This document shows positions 40,211 through 52,973 of a DNA stretch of 64,000 bases, piece by piece. The notes under the pieces are model-generated. The model had not been told where the DNA came from and did no database searches. It saw only the letters and a list, made by a program, of their open reading frames with translations. Location: contig JALLLS010000006.1 in the NCBI GenBank assembly GCA_025094145.1, positions 496,001 to 560,000 of the forward strand, given 5' to 3'. A program made the translations under genes and the position numbers. The stretch comes from Spinellus fusiger (Eukaryota > Mucoromycota > Mucoromycetes > Mucorales > Phycomycetaceae). Numbering within the stretch: position 1 is the stretch's first letter; every line of letters starts with the position of its first letter.

Positions 40211-40550
40211 GAAACATATCAATAAAACCCTTTTCAATCACTTAATAAATACTACCACGAATGTACAAGAGTTGACTATTGTATCTTTTGTAGTTACATA
40301 ATAAAATCTTGAACATTCTCTATGTTTAATAGACCCCACACATCTCCCATACCATGTTATTCTCTTCCATTTCAAAATAAACAAACACAGCTAAACACTT
40401 CATATACACTTTGTAGTTTAACCATTCAAGTTATATTTACACTCTTAAAAGGCTTTATCTATAATATATTAATTAAACAAAACAATGGAATGTTTTCCTG
40501 GAAATTCTTTGCCTCCATGTAGAAAAGAGGACATTGTGATATGCACCAGT
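40211..40550. other. 3' intergenic between SMYD-like and EF-3 genes
   Basis: A convergent gap of 340 bp without a gene; AATAAA-type sequences on both strands fit the two polyadenylation regions. Confidence 0.6.
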
Positions 40551-43500
40551 TTAGAAGTCTTCATCATCAGTGAACACTTCTTCACCACGCTTACGACGCT
40601 CCATACGGTCCTTCTTCTTCTTACGGAGTTCCTTGGAAGAGAGTTTTTCCTTCTTCTTGACAGCCTTGACAGTGTTACCCTGAGCATCGACAGTATCTTC
40701 GGCCTCCTCTTCCTTGATGGCGGCACCAGCGTTACCAGTGACCCAGTTGTGACCAGAGGCAACAAGACGACCTTGGTCAACCTTCCAGACTTCAGTGCAG
40801 AGAGCTTCTGAGAATTCACGGTTGTGGGTAACAATCACCACACCACCACCGTAGTTCTTGATAGCAGTGGCCAAGGCACCAAGAGATTCACGATCCAAGT
40901 AATTGGTAGGTTCGTCCAATACCAACATGTGGGGTCTGTTCCACATAGCAGCACCAATGACCAACTTTACCTTTTGTCCACCAGACAAACCACGGATACG
41001 AGAGTGAGTGGCAAACTCAGGGTCAAGACCGACTTCAGTCAAGTGCTTTTCAATTTCCTTGGCAGTCAAGGGACGGCTGAGACCCATCTTGGCAGCTTCC
41101 TGAGCATCGACTTCAGCAATCTTCTTGCCGAAACCCATGGCCTCAAGCTTCTGACGGGAGATCCAGGTGTTGTCCACGGAAGAGCGACCGACCCAAGAGA
41201 CTTCGTACTCGTAGGACTGCTTGAGCTTACGACGACCCACCAACTCCTCAACGACACGCTTTTCACCTTCAATGACGAATGCCTGGGCCATGGCCTTTTG
41301 TTCTTCTTCGTTCACCATACGGTCGTTCTTCTCGAGTTCTTCTCTGTCTTCACCAGTAGCGTAACGCCATTGGATGTACTCGTTGGGAGTGCTGTCCAAG
41401 TGTCTTTCAATGTGGTGGAAAGCGTGCTGGGCAACATAGGCAATACGCAAGTTGGGGTGCTTCCAGACAGTACCAATGTCAGACTCGATTTCACCTGTCA
41501 ATAGCTTGATAAGAGTAGACTTGCCGGCACCGTTGGGACCAATGACAGCAACACGGGAGGCGAGAGAGCACTGCATAGTAATGTCATACAACTGCTTCTT
41601 GGTGGTGTTGGGGTACTGGAAGTCAACGTTCTTCATCTTGAGGATAGCACGTTCCTTGGTCTTGATACCTTCGAGATATCCAGGCTCGGGGAAAGCGAAA
41701 CGGATCTGGGCAGCATCCAAAGAGTAGTAAGAGGCAGCCTTGGGGACCTTCTTGACGAACTCGGACAAGTTACCACCATAACGTTTCAACTTGTAGTTGG
41801 CTTCATAATGGATAATGTCAGAGCAGACGTGATCAAGGAAACCAGAGTCGTGGGACACGATAATGGAGGTGACAGTCTTCAATCCCAAGAGGTAGTTCTC
41901 CAACCAGGCAACGTTCACAACATCCAAGTGATTGGTAGGTTCGTCCAACAACAAGATATCGGCGTTCATCAACATGGCACGGGCAAGAGCCAACTTCATC
42001 TTCCAGCCACCAGACAAGGCACCAATGGCCATACTGCTGACCATCTCCTCAGAGAAGCCATACTCGCGCAAGATCTGGGCAACCTGGGTACGGTCCTTGG
42101 TCTCCACACCATCAGAGGCAATGATGAAGTCTACCAAAAGAGTATCAGCTTCGGAACCATCTACATCGTGCTCGACGTACACAGTCTTGAGCTGGGACTT
42201 GGGAGGGAAACCTTCGACCTGCTCGTTGGCAATGGCGCGCATGAGGGTGGATTTACCACAACCGTTGGCACCACAGAGACCATAACGTCTGCCACGCTTG
42301 AGACGGAGGTGGGTGCGGTTCAAAAGAATCTTGGCACCGTAGGCAAGAGAGAAGTCACAGTTGCAGAGATCTTCACCTTCATCGTCTTCTTCTTCAACAG
42401 ACTTGGCAGTGACAGCCTCCTCACACTTGTCAAGAGCCTTGATGGCAAGGTGCTCGGACTGTTCCTTGGTGAGGAAGGCAGCAGTGTAGGGAGCCACGGC
42501 CTCGATCCAGACATTCTTGAAGAAACGGTGTCCAACACAGAGAGCAAGAGCAATGTCATCGATGTACTTGACGATGGGAGCGTAGAAGGCATCGAGCTTG
42601 GCAGGCAACAACTCCTCAAAGGTCTTGGTGACACGGCTGGCCTTCTCGGACTTGGAGAAGATCTCATGGTCAGAGGTACCGACACGCTTGAGGGTGGCAA
42701 GGGCCTTTTGGACGACACCACGGCACTCGGGATCAGCAACTATTTCCTGGACCTTGTCGAGGGAGGGCAACAACAGAGGCAAGAAAGGAGCAGCGACTTC
42801 GGGATCATCGACCAACTTGCACATGTTGTCCACAATCAAGGCAGACATACGCTTGATGGGAGTAGCACGCTCGTTCAAACCACGGTTCAACAGGGGCACC
42901 ATGATGGAGAGAGTGGGGGAGTCGACTTCCTGGACAAAGGTGGTGGCACCCAACAAGTGGATGGTCTCGGGCACATTTCGGGGTGGTTGATGCAGCTGAT
43001 GACAGCAGGAATAAAGCGCTCGATATCTTTGTTATCGACCAAAGAGCAGATGTTACCCATGGTAGCAGTGGCAGCCTTTTTGATTTCAGTCTTGGTATCC
43101 CACATGCAGTCAGACACCACGGGGATCACTTCGGGAATCACAACAAAGAACTGGGGACCGTTCTTCTTGGCAAGAGCATCCAACAAGTTCAAGGAGAGCA
43201 TCTTGGTCTGCCACTTGCAGGAGTTACCGAGACCCTCGAGAATAGCAGGGATCATGACAGCAGTAGCATTGGCATTGACCTTGAGGGCCAAGTTGTGGGC
43301 AGCCTCAGAAGCAGCGGTCTTGAGAGCAGCAGACTTGTCGGCCTGGAGTTCCAAGAGAGTAGAGAGGAAAGGCAAAATGTAGGGTTCAGCCTGACCTTCG
43401 ATGCTCTTGTCGGTCAAGGCATGGATAGCAGCAACAGCAGCCTGACGAGCAGCAAGGCTCTTCTTGTTAGCGAGGTCCTTGGTGATGGTCTCGAGGATGT

Positions 43501-43696
43501 TGAATTGCTTGAGGGAGCGGATACCGTGTTCGTTGACAAAGGCAGCCAAGGCTTCAGCAGCAGAAAGACGGTCAGCGTCGGAAGCACCGGACAACTTGAC
43601 AAGGATTTCCTTTGCCTGAGTGGTCTCAGCATCAGTGGCGGCACTGATGGTCAAGGCAGCAGGCTTGGTCTCAGAGCTATTGTTCTTGGCAGACAT
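40551..43696 (-). CDS. tef3: Translation elongation factor 3 (EF-3), one frameshift
   Basis: EF-3 is the fungal ABC-type ATPase that helps release deacylated tRNA from the ribosomal E site. The intronless gene would encode about 1048 residues, the usual length. Order: N-terminal HEAT repeats; four-helix region; ABC1 with GANGCGKST (about residue 475), LSGGWKMKLALARAM and ILLLDEPTNHLD; ABC2 with GPNGAGKST (about 715), a chromodomain-like insert (YEYEVSWVGRSS), LSGGQKVKLVIGAAM and LVLDEPTNYLD; and a Lys-rich tail ending in FTDDEDF. Codon use is strongly biased to C-ending codons, unlike its neighbours, as expected for a highly expressed gene. At about 42974-42977 one nucleotide seems missing (INHPE, then out of frame, then VPETIHLLGATTF). 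Everything else is intact, so a sequencing error is the simplest explanation; a real mutation or recoding cannot be excluded. Confidence 0.93.
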
Positions 43697-44380
43697 GTCT
43701 CAACAGATGCAAGTGGAAGCCACAAGAATTAAAGAGAAAGAGAGAAGGAAACACAGCCAAGGCCTTGGCTTTTTTTCGTTTTTATTTAGACGAAAATTTT
43801 TCTTTTTTTTTTTTTTTTTTTTTTACTTTTTATAGTACAGCATCTACAGTGGGATTCGGAATCAAAAAAAAAAAAAAAAAAGGTAAATAAATAATGCGGA
43901 CTGTCAACATGGCCACGTCAGCTAGCCTATCAGAATAAGCTAAAGTGCTCTTGAATAGGCATAGGATAGGTGTCTCCAAGTGTGTTTACAAGGTGGGAGG
44001 GGTGGGAGGAAGAAAGTGAATAAATGACAGCTAAAAATATAAGTCAAACTAATATTCAAACTAAACCTCTTTTTTTTCTCTTTTTAGATTTATGTGGTAT
44101 ATAGCAAGGGGTCATCTTTCATAGGAAGAACTATGAGTGCCTTGATATGATTGGCTATAGAATAATACACTGAACAGAGAACAGACACTGCTCTCCTACA
44201 ACTTAATATCCAATGCCTAATATCCAATGTATGTAGTTTAGAAGAATCTGGTATCTATACTGCAAAATAGTAGGACTAGACTGTTGGGCAAGTCATAGCA
44301 AGTCATGCGGTTGGATAAGACATTGTCTCAGGGACTGTTTTTCCGAGACAAATAATAATATAAATGATAATATAAATGAT
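43697..44380. other. EF-3 upstream region
   Basis: Contains the EF-3 leader and promoter, with a poly-T run near 43803-43824 and a poly-A run near 43865-43882. No other gene is recognisable. Confidence 0.5.
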
Positions 44381-44399
44381 AATACTATAAGTGTTGTTT

Positions 44400-44575
44400 A
44401 TATTATCAGTCATAATATCAGTCATAATATCAGTCATAACATCAGTAATAACATCAGTAATAATATCAGTCATAACATCAGTCATAAAATCAGTCATAAT
44501 ATCAGTCATAATATCAGTCATAATATCAGTAATAACATCAGTCATAATATCAGTAATAACATCAGTTATAGCACT
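44400..44575 (+). repeat. Minisatellite, ATCAGTCATAAT-type
   Basis: About fourteen imperfect 12-bp units of the type ATCAGTCATAAT or ATCAGTAATAAC. Because 12 is a multiple of three, several frames stay open through it on both strands, giving meaningless repeated ISVITSV or IMTD translations. The flanks up to 45063 show no gene. Confidence 0.92.
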
Positions 44576-45063
44576 AAAAAGTGGTTCTACACTCATCAAG
44601 AGTGGTCCTTTGCTTCTCTCTGTCGGGGTCTGTACCTTGTCGGGGCCTCTAAACAGAGATGGCTTGATGAATGAGCAAATGGTCTCCTGTCTTCGGTCCT
44701 ACTCCCTTTTCCTCTTTTAACGGGTCAAACTCCCTTATCATTGGTGCATCTTTTAGAGTGTAGCTTCCTTGTTACTGAACAGCCATTGGCTCAGATCACA
44801 GACACTACTTCACAACATTTACTTTCTTGGGGATTACAAGCACTTCCTATAGGCAAGAGTGAATCTCGTGTGACATGGTTGCATTGGTAACGTGCTGTTA
44901 AGATCTGCGTATCTTTCTTATTTGATCAGTATCATTTTATGCTTTATTGAATAAACAATAATAACACTACTGAATAAAGTGTAAAGTGTAGAGTAAAAGC
45001 ATAAAAGTGCAGGTAATGGTACTGGTACTGGTACTGGTACTGAGGGTACTTTCTTCTTTGCAC

Positions 45064-45665
45064 TCACTTGGTTGACTTTGAGGCATGTTTAATGTCTTGC
45101 TCTGTACAAACATAAATAAATAAATAAAGAGTAAGATTTACATTAATAACGCCAATGTCCTCCCCCCCTGTCGTTTCTCCTGATATATGTCACTGCATTT
45201 ACCTATTCCCCATACATGCATTTTAAGTTCTAAATGTTCACTATTCACAGTATCCTAATGTTGATAATATCCATAAGACACAAGGCAAAGACCATTGAAA
45301 GAGAACCCACAACAACCAACAGCACACTTGATAGAACCTACATAGAGTTTACGAATCTCAGTCTTCAATGTTGTGAATTGCTGAAGAGATGCTGCTGATT
45401 CTTTTAATCGATCCAATTCCTTCTCAATAGTATCAATCTTTTGTGTATAATCCCTCACCTATACACCATTAGGATATTAATTCCAAAAGGTATCTCTCTT
45501 ATCTTACCGTCTCAGTGGTCATCTGAAGCTTCTCTACTGATTGCAAAAGTCGATTGGAAGCACTTGCATACTCTTCCAAGAGGTAGTAATAACCCACTGC
45601 ACTAGTCATAGTAGCACCTGCTAGGAATCCAACAAAGCTATCATAAACATAGTGCACCCAACAGC

Positions 45666-45701
<36 letters not shown>

Positions 45702-45983
45702 GAAAGAGAGAGAGAGAGAGAGAAAGATGTTTTGAGTTTTCATGTGGTGAAAGGGCATACCTTTGTTCTCTTGTCGCCACTATGGAAATAAAGACTCTAC
45801 TCTTATTTCTACTGCGTCCCCATAAAGACAAGAGACTTGCCTGCTTTTAAATCCTCCTTTGCTGGGTGTTTCTGTAGCAGTGTGAGTGGCATAAGAGCGA
45901 GCAAATAGTGTGTATTTAGACAGCCTGGACCCCTGGATCACCTTGGATACCAAGTGTGGATAGGCAGACAGAAGAGTATTCAT
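45064..45983 (-). CDS. Mitochondrial coiled-coil membrane protein, unknown role
   Basis: Five exons on the minus strand (45983-45841, 45637-45508, 45458-45342, 45254-45203, 45101-45064) keep phase and give 159 residues. The N-terminal 45 residues are basic, Ser/Thr-rich and free of acidic residues until the end, a probable mitochondrial presequence. One membrane segment follows (GFLAGATMTSAVGYYY), then a heptad-rich coiled coil (about 75-130), then a conserved-looking tail with HVWGIEQDI. The arrangement matches small fungal inner-membrane proteins that I know only as uncharacterised. The first intron seems to have a GC donor (AGCAG|GCAAGT) and carries the microsatellite at 45661-45723. Exon ends were inferred by eye. 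Confidence 0.72.
45661..45723 (+). repeat. AAT and AG microsatellites in an intron
   Basis: About eleven AAT units followed by about nine AG units, inside intron 1 of the mitochondrial protein gene. Confidence 0.9.
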
Positions 45984-46299
45984 AAATAATAGAACTAAAT
46001 AAAAGAGAAAGTCAATTGAATAGTGCAAGTGTATTTCTCTTTTCTTCTTCTTTTTATTTTGTTTGTTTTCCTTTGATATTTAAATCTACATATCTATCTA
46101 TAAAGGCGTTGTCTTACTTTCTTTAGGACTTGGCAAGAAGTGTGCTGACAGTGACTTAAGAATAGAGTCCCTTGATGTCTGCTAGAAAGTAGACGACGTC
46201 ACTTGCACGTGGTTTGTAGGTGTGTTCCTGTCATGACTGCCTAACATGAATACAGAATGGCAATGGACTGTCTGTATCTGTGCATATGTTTAGATAATT

Positions 46300-46370
46300 G
46301 GTTTCTTAGCGCAGTTGGCTGTATGTTAGTCTCATAATATGTGCATATGTTTATTCCTCACTGTGGGACA
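46300..46370 (+). pseudogene. Degenerate elongator tRNA-Met
   Basis: The 5' half closely resembles eukaryotic elongator tRNA-Met: TTAGCGCAGTTGG for the D-arm and A-box, then TTAGTCTCATAA with anticodon CAT. The 3' half is decayed: the anticodon stem no longer pairs, the T-arm reads TATGTTTATTCCTCAC, and the acceptor strands do not match. It is probably a pseudogene or a tRNA-derived fragment. Confidence 0.5.
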
Positions 46371-47774
46371 ATTAATGCAACTGCTACCTTCTTCAGTGCC
46401 TTAGGATAAAATAGCTTGGTAAGTTAGTGTAGTGAGAATTCTAAGGATATGTCTTTACAGTGAGCGGGACTGTCTTTCTACACACCAGGAGGTCTTTAGG
46501 ATATAAAAGTCACACTCTCAATCTGCTTAAATGTTCTTTGAAGAACATCTATATCACTAGCAAATAGGAAAACACTAATGTCATTATAAAAATATCACAT
46601 AATAGTATAAAAATTGTAGTTTCCAACATTCTTAACAAACAGACTTTGATTCGAGCACTTCCTGAAGTATAATCAAGCAATATAGGCTTTAAGGACTTGG
46701 GTGCTTGGCTGTTTCTTGTTCTATTTATGTTTCTGTCTTCTTCGATAGTCTCTTTCTCTGTCTACACTTTGTGTCATTATCGTGCCAAATACCTGTTTGC
46801 CTACCACCACCCCATATCTCTTGTGCAGTTGCCTACACGCCCCCACCTCATTCAAATATCGCATAGGCAAGAACATCCCCACATCCTTCCCTATCCCATT
46901 GTTAAAAGAAAAACCTCAAGGCAAAAGGTGTGGTTTAGAAATGTAATAGATATATTTCTCAATTTGCTTCTGCTATGAATTGATCAGGCTCATATACTTT
47001 TCTTCTAAGCTAAATTGATTACTTTTTATTATAAAAATTCTTATGGGATTAGTGAGGGTATGTTTTTTCATCTCTTTTTCCGACACCATAAAGTCTGGGT
47101 CAGTAGCCAGCCTTCCGTGGTCCTACAAGTCTCAAAAAGATCCTCACTGCCCAATATTACAAAGAGGTAAACATAGAGTATCTTTCATCAGAGTGTATGT
47201 TTTTCGATTGATTACAGACACCCTAATAACATAATAAATGCCTTGGTACACATTCAAGGATTCTTTTGACATTTAAGCGATGATACATCTTTCTTTTACA
47301 GATAGATGTACCTTCCCTTTACAGAACTCTGTTTGAAAAAATAAAGGGTTTGCTTGTATCTGTGATATAGCAGTGGCTATAGTGTGGATAGTCGACGATT
47401 TTGCCAAGATGTAGACAGTGTTAAAAAGTTAATGAGATTAATAGCTATAGCTAACAACACAAGGAAACAGTGTATAAAAACCACATCAATTGAACCTTTA
47501 ATAAACATCGACCTTTTGTGTTTACGTTAAGTATCGTTGGGACCATTAAGAGAAGCAAGGATTGCTTAAAGAATAGTTGCCTAGTTACAAATTGTATTCA
47601 AACCGTGTGTCGTATCCCTGCCGCCATACCCCTTGGTTTTTCCTGTATCTAAGTTTGTTTCTAAACTCTATTTTGTTGTCCCTGATAGAGACCGAATACC
47701 TACCCATTCATCTCTCTGGTAGTCCTGTCGATAACCCAAGTGCCCGATATTACATATCCAACTTATTATCTCCT
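46371..47774. other. Unassigned AT-rich region
   Basis: Several short ORFs (46697-46978, 47043-47234, 47577-47813) show no domain I recognise and no splice-linked neighbours. A GTATAAAAACC box followed by AATAAACATCG near 47470-47510 resembles the core of an LTR, but no ends could be found. Confidence 0.4.
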
Positions 47775-48694
47775 TTTATAGAATACATCACTATCAAAAT
47801 ATGTTATCAATAAAAAATATTGTTTATGAGCAAAATTGTTTGTGAATATAATTGTTTATTGTAATAATATAGCTAATAATACTGTAGCTAATAATATACT
47901 ATTACTATAGCTACTGCTGTTCTAGGTGTATTCCTTCATAGTAATAGAATTTAAACCTTAAAAGCCTTATAATTTATCCTTGGGAGATATATAATTATGC
48001 TCAGGAGTCTACCCTAAAAACCCTAGATAGTATAGAAGACCACCTAAGACTGACTTGAAAGGAGTCTTTATTTAATAATAATACATTGAGTGTATTGTGG
48101 ATTACAATGAGCTCAAGCCTAGTGATGACATGTTACCTTTTTACTCAGAATAGTCTTGGTGGTGTCTATCACCTCTTTCTATTATTTTCTTTGTTAATAA
48201 TAATACATTAACTTGCTCAGTTATGCTCATCTTGACGAGTAATTAGGCGTTAAGTTGTATATGCAGTGTAACAAATAACAAAAGGAGGGGATTATTAAAA
48301 CAGATAATTTTTCTTTCTCTATTCTGGTGATTCATACACTAGCCTCCACTCATAAAATTCACAAATCAAAACTCACAAGTCAGAATTCACAAGTCAGAAT
48401 TCACAAGTCAAACAATTCACACTATTTGCCTTGAGCCTAAATCCCAGTATTAGAAACAATACTTTGTAATCATTAAGCACTATTGTTAATGCCAGTTACA
48501 ATAACATAGTTACTGAAGTGATTATGAATACTGAGTCAATGAATGACTATACAGTTCTTAATATAAGTAAGCTCGGTTCTATTTTATGGACAATGATTAC
48601 TAAAGTTAATTCTGTGCGAGTCCTATAATAAATATTTTCTTAAACATTGTTACGCTGCAAATACTGTGGGCTTAAGGATAACACATTATGTTAA
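47775..48694 (+). repeat. Inverted repeat arm, left (partner 54822-56340)
   Basis: The arm matches the reverse complement of 54822-56340 in several long blocks: GTTACGCTGCAAATACTGTG, the AATTCACAAGTCAG repeats and the region around CTTGACGAGTAATTAGGCG. Moderate divergence suggests an old event. The arm has no ORF. It contains three direct copies of a CACAAGTCAGAATT motif near 48375-48410. Confidence 0.85.
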
Positions 48695-48939
48695 ACATTA
48701 AATTCAGTGACTGAGTTGTAATTTTGGGGTGATTCTTGTTCTATTTCTTGACTTTACAGCCAACTCTATACTTTTTAATTGCAAAGTCAATAGCCATTGC
48801 TTAAACAGGCAATCATAGTTTGAAATTGTCCACTTAGACAGCGAAAAAGTATTTTTAAACACATTAGCCAATCATAAGAATATTGCGATTTTATTCTCAA
48901 GATATTTCCTTATATATCCCAAAAATCCTTGGGTGTGTA

Positions 48940-51900
48940 ATAAAATTGAGCTGATAATTTGGCAAGAGTACATAGACTCATATACATTTTCATATGGAAA
49001 AGACAGTGCAAAAAGAGCGTCAGAAATTTTTAAAAAGGTGAGTACATGTCCAAGTTGAGACGATCACACATCAAACCAAACCTGCCACTTGGGTGGGCAT
49101 TGGAATAAGAAGTAAAGAGGATCTTCAACAGGGTGGTTGCACAAGAGACAAGAACTGGAGGTAAAAGTTGCAGGAACAAGAGAGTAAAGTCGTTGGCGGC
49201 AAGGCAGTTTACCATGAAGTAGGCGAAATCACACATTGCGCGCTGAGTGTTGTATTTTAAAGTGCCAGAAGTCTTTCCATTGTACTGTTGTAAGAGGGTG
49301 ACTGAAAGAAGGAACTGCTTGAACAGGCAAAGCCAGGCGACGGTAGGAGCGAGAGCTCAATTTGTGGATCGGGATTTTCCCTAATTTCAGGCAGCTTACC
49401 ACTGGGCTAAGATCGTAGATCCCTGGTCTTTGTTCATCAGAATCAACCGTCAGGGGAGGAAGACAACATCTCACTAGCAGAGCAGCTAAGAGAATTTTCC
49501 TTCTAGCATGGGCACGACGAAGACGGTGAATCAAGCGGAGGGCTACTTGTAAATCTGCTACTGGCTTCCATCGAAGTCCCTGTAGAGATGGATCAAAGAA
49601 AAATGCATCTTTGACCAGAAGTTTTCTGTATCTGGGAGAGTCTTTAAATGTTTCTGACTTTACTTGCCAAACATCCTTCAATGGTAAAGTCAAGCATGTT
49701 GTGGGTGACAGAGAACAATCAAAGAGAGATCAGGGCAAGGCATCCATGGCTTTAAGCAAAGTGGCTAGAGAATTGAGGCCATTTTGCAAAAAGAAAGGGC
49801 GAGAAGACGGAAAGAAAAGTGGGATAAGATAGTCACCAACATTGCACAGAGACTGAAGAACATGTCTGATGTAGACAGTAGCAAAAGAGCCACTGGCATG
49901 AGGTGAAAGTAGGGGTGCAAGCCAACGCCATTGCAATGCTAATTGCTGTCTAGGTGGATCCAATATACCTAGTCCTCCTTTACCCTTGGGTGCATTAAGA
50001 AAAGAGTAACGAACAACAGGAAACATGAGGCGTTGAAGAAAAGAAGATATAATTGACTGAAGTTGACGAAAGAAAAGCTTAGAAGCAGGGATCACTCTGA
50101 GAACATGCCAAGCCCTCGAAAGAACAAGAGTATTAATAACAGTTGCTCTCCCAAGAACAGATAGCTGACGCTGTGAATGGATCTGACATGCCTTACTGAT
50201 AGTATCCAGCAGTCGAGTGCAGAACACATTTCTCTGTGCCAAAGATGTATACAGTGGGAACCCAAGATAGATCAATGGATGGGCAGACTGTCTGTCATGC
50301 CAACTGGTCATTCCATACTGTTCAACAGCAGGTTGCCAAGAGGGCAAAGAAGCACCAGAAAGAGAAAAGGCTTGGGTCTTTGCAAAATTGATTTTGGCAT
50401 TAGATGCCTTACTGTAGAGATCCAAATGTATTTGTAGTCTATTCAAGTCCTGCTGATCTTTTAGAAAAATGAGAGCATCATCAGCATAGGCCAATAGCTT
50501 GATAGGAGCAGGAATAGGCTCAAAAGAGTGTGGGTTGGCGTGAACAAGAGATTAGCCATTAAACTGAGGATTGTTGAGGATACAGCGTAATAATGGTTCA
50601 AAGGCCAAGTTGAATAGTACAGGGGATAGTGGATCACCCTGACGCAAGCCTCTGTCTTGAGGTATTGGTAAGGATAAGAACCCATTAAAATTAACCCGGA
50701 TCATGGTTCTAAAGAAGAGAGCTGTGATAGAGTTGACTAACTGGGGAGGAAAGCCAAACCGAAGAAGAACAGAAGATAGATACAGGGGGTGAACACGGTC
50801 GTATGCCTTTTCCTGATCTATCATCACACCAATACTAGAAGATCCACATCTCTGGGCATCTTCCATCACCAGTCGTGCCATCATACCATTGTCAGCTATG
50901 AACCTACCACGCACAAAGCCAGTTTGGCAGGGATTTACCAAGGGTCCACATTTGCCAATAATACGTGCATTCACCAAGCGAGTAAACACTTTAGCGTCTG
51001 CGTTAATGAGAGAGATGGGTCTCCAATTTCGAAGCAAAGAGAGATCCCCTGTCTTGGTTAAAAGTACCATAGCCGTATCACGCCAACTAGAAGGGAAGAT
51101 ACCAGACACCAGAGCATCTTTGTACACTTCTCTGACTAAATTGCCATAAAGGTGATGTTGAAAAACAAGAGCAAGAATTTCATATGGAATACCATCTGAG
51201 CCAGGACTACTTCGACGTGGTGTGTGTGAAACACCTATCAAAAGATCGTCCACGGTGAATGGATCGCATGGCTTATCTCTAACAGTGGCTGGTATAATGC
51301 ATATTGTGGGAATAGCTTCTAACGCAGAAGCAAGAGCTGAGTCCTCAATTGGATCTGGAGTGTATAATTGTTTGTAGAAGTACTGAGCAGCTTTAGTCTT
51401 CTTGATAGGAGTGGTGCACAAGTTGTTGATATTGGGGTAACAGAGATTAGGGATATATCGCTGCTGTTGCTTAGTGGCTACAGTGTGCTTCAAATATCCT
51501 GCTGATATCTCACTATTTCCCCTCCAATGCTCCCCAGCCTTCAAATAAGCAATCTCCACCATCTCTCGCTGGAACATATCAATCTGTGTCTCAACAGGAG
51601 GAAGAAGAGTAGTGAGATAAGAGGTGTAGCGATAGTTGCGAAGAATATGGTTACGTTTGCGACCAAATTGTTGAGCTGTCTGTCTAACAGAGTCCTTTAC
51701 TCTTTCCCACTGACTTTGAGTATCCAAAGCACTAAGCTGAGGGAATATATCTGACAAAACAGAGAAAAGTTGATGCTGAGAAGTAGGTTTTTCAGCCAAA
51801 GCTGGGTTAGCACGATAAATCCTTTTACCATAAGATGTCGGGCCAAAAGAAAAGACTATGGTAAGAAGAGCATGGTTTGTCTTCTTTACAACAGTAAGAG

Positions 51901-52970
51901 ACTTGTCAGTTCTAATTGCTGAGGTTGTATCCGGTGTTGGTGGTATTGAGGCCTCTGACCTATCTATGGCATCAGCAAAGTGCTCCATGTTATTGTAAGA
52001 ACCATTCTCTTCCTCTTCCTCCACTTCTAAGGCTTTCTTCTCTCTCTTTTCTCCCAAGGCCTTTTCCTTATTCTCCTCTTCTTTCCCTTTATACTGCTCT
52101 GTCTGTGAAGAGGTACTGGTGGCAACAGCTGTGTTCTTAACAGGATTAATAATCTCTGTGGTGAGTGCTGACTGCACAGCCTTAGGGTGCTTACAGCCCA
52201 AGTCATCTCTGTTTCTAGGACAATTGACTGCTAAATGCCCTTCTTGACACCTATAACACATCCGTTTAGGGCGAGTGGGGCATTGTTCTATTGAATGGCC
52301 CTATTTGTGGCAGTAGGATTAGTGCTCAGGTATATCCTGCCACGTAGCAAAAAAAAGTACTTGAACCATCATACCATTCTACTCTAAGGTTCAATGGTTT
52401 AAAATTGGCTGTTGGAGAGGCAGTGCATGCCAGGAAAGTATACTCCCTTCCTAGATGCCACTCTCCATGTTCCTCCACATGAAGTCCTACTTCCAAAACT
52501 TTCCCATATGAGGTGAGGGTTTCTAAAATTCCAGCACGCACACTCTCAGTATCACCAAAAGGAAGGTTCTTGAGGGATAGCTTAGTGACTTTGCAGTCAC
52601 CGGGGATAGCTGGGTAGGCATTGAAGACACTACCACCAGTTGCTAAGTCACTTCCTTCACAGGCAGCAACACAGCGCTCCTCAGACTGAAGGATGACCTC
52701 CACAATCGTCCAAGATCCTTCTTTATGGTTGGCTATGACCAAGCCTATACAAATAGGAAAGGCCTTACGGGCCTCCCTGTAAAATTGAGAGGATGTCACT
52801 TTGGTGTTGGTGACATCATAAAAGATACAAGGCATCTTGCTGGAAGCCTGACGCCAAACTCAGGGTAATGAGACTGGAGCTTTTGAGGGATTGTCTACTG
52901 GTGGTGTAAGAGGAACAGTCTTGTACATTGCTGCTGCCGAGTACGAACAAAAAGATATTGGATGGGCTAT
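48940..52970 (-). mobile_element. Dead LINE retrotransposon lacking endonuclease
   Basis: On the minus strand the order is: ORF1 N-terminal part (52835-52326) with one stop upstream of it (near 52861); two zinc-knuckle blocks (YCHK-x-GHSIEQC with stops, then CYRCQEGHLAVNC); a Glu/Lys-rich linker; a reverse transcriptase (50552-52261) with SPGSDGIPYEIL, WRPISLINADAKVF, QTGFVRGR, DQEKAYDRV and GLRQGDPLSPVLFNLAFEPL; a stop codon at 50552-50554; the YADD catalytic block; and a zinc-binding C-terminal domain ending near 49030. The apurinic-endonuclease domain expected between zinc knuckles and RT is absent: the frame goes from the linker into NHALLTIVFSF, which looks like the last strand of such a domain. 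The copy belongs to the L1/Tad-like LINE group and is not functional. Confidence 0.88.
50552..52261 (-). pseudogene. LINE zinc-knuckle/reverse-transcriptase fusion frame
   Basis: This 569-residue frame is open from the second zinc knuckle through most of the RT fingers and palm and stops just before the YADD block. It joins an ORF1 C-terminus to an ORF2 RT in a single frame with no endonuclease, consistent with an in-frame internal deletion of roughly one domain. Confidence 0.8.
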
Positions 52971-52973
52971 GTA

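Noticed and set aside
41808..43732. Long plus-strand ORFs opposite EF-3
   Set aside because: They are the antisense shadow of a strongly codon-biased gene and contain no domain.
44303..44720. Overlapping repeat-rich ORFs on both strands
   Set aside because: They exist only because a 12-bp minisatellite keeps frames open; no start context, splice structure or domain supports a gene.
46697..47813. Three short plus-strand ORFs
   Set aside because: No recognisable domain, no plausible splice links and AT-rich composition; left as unassigned.
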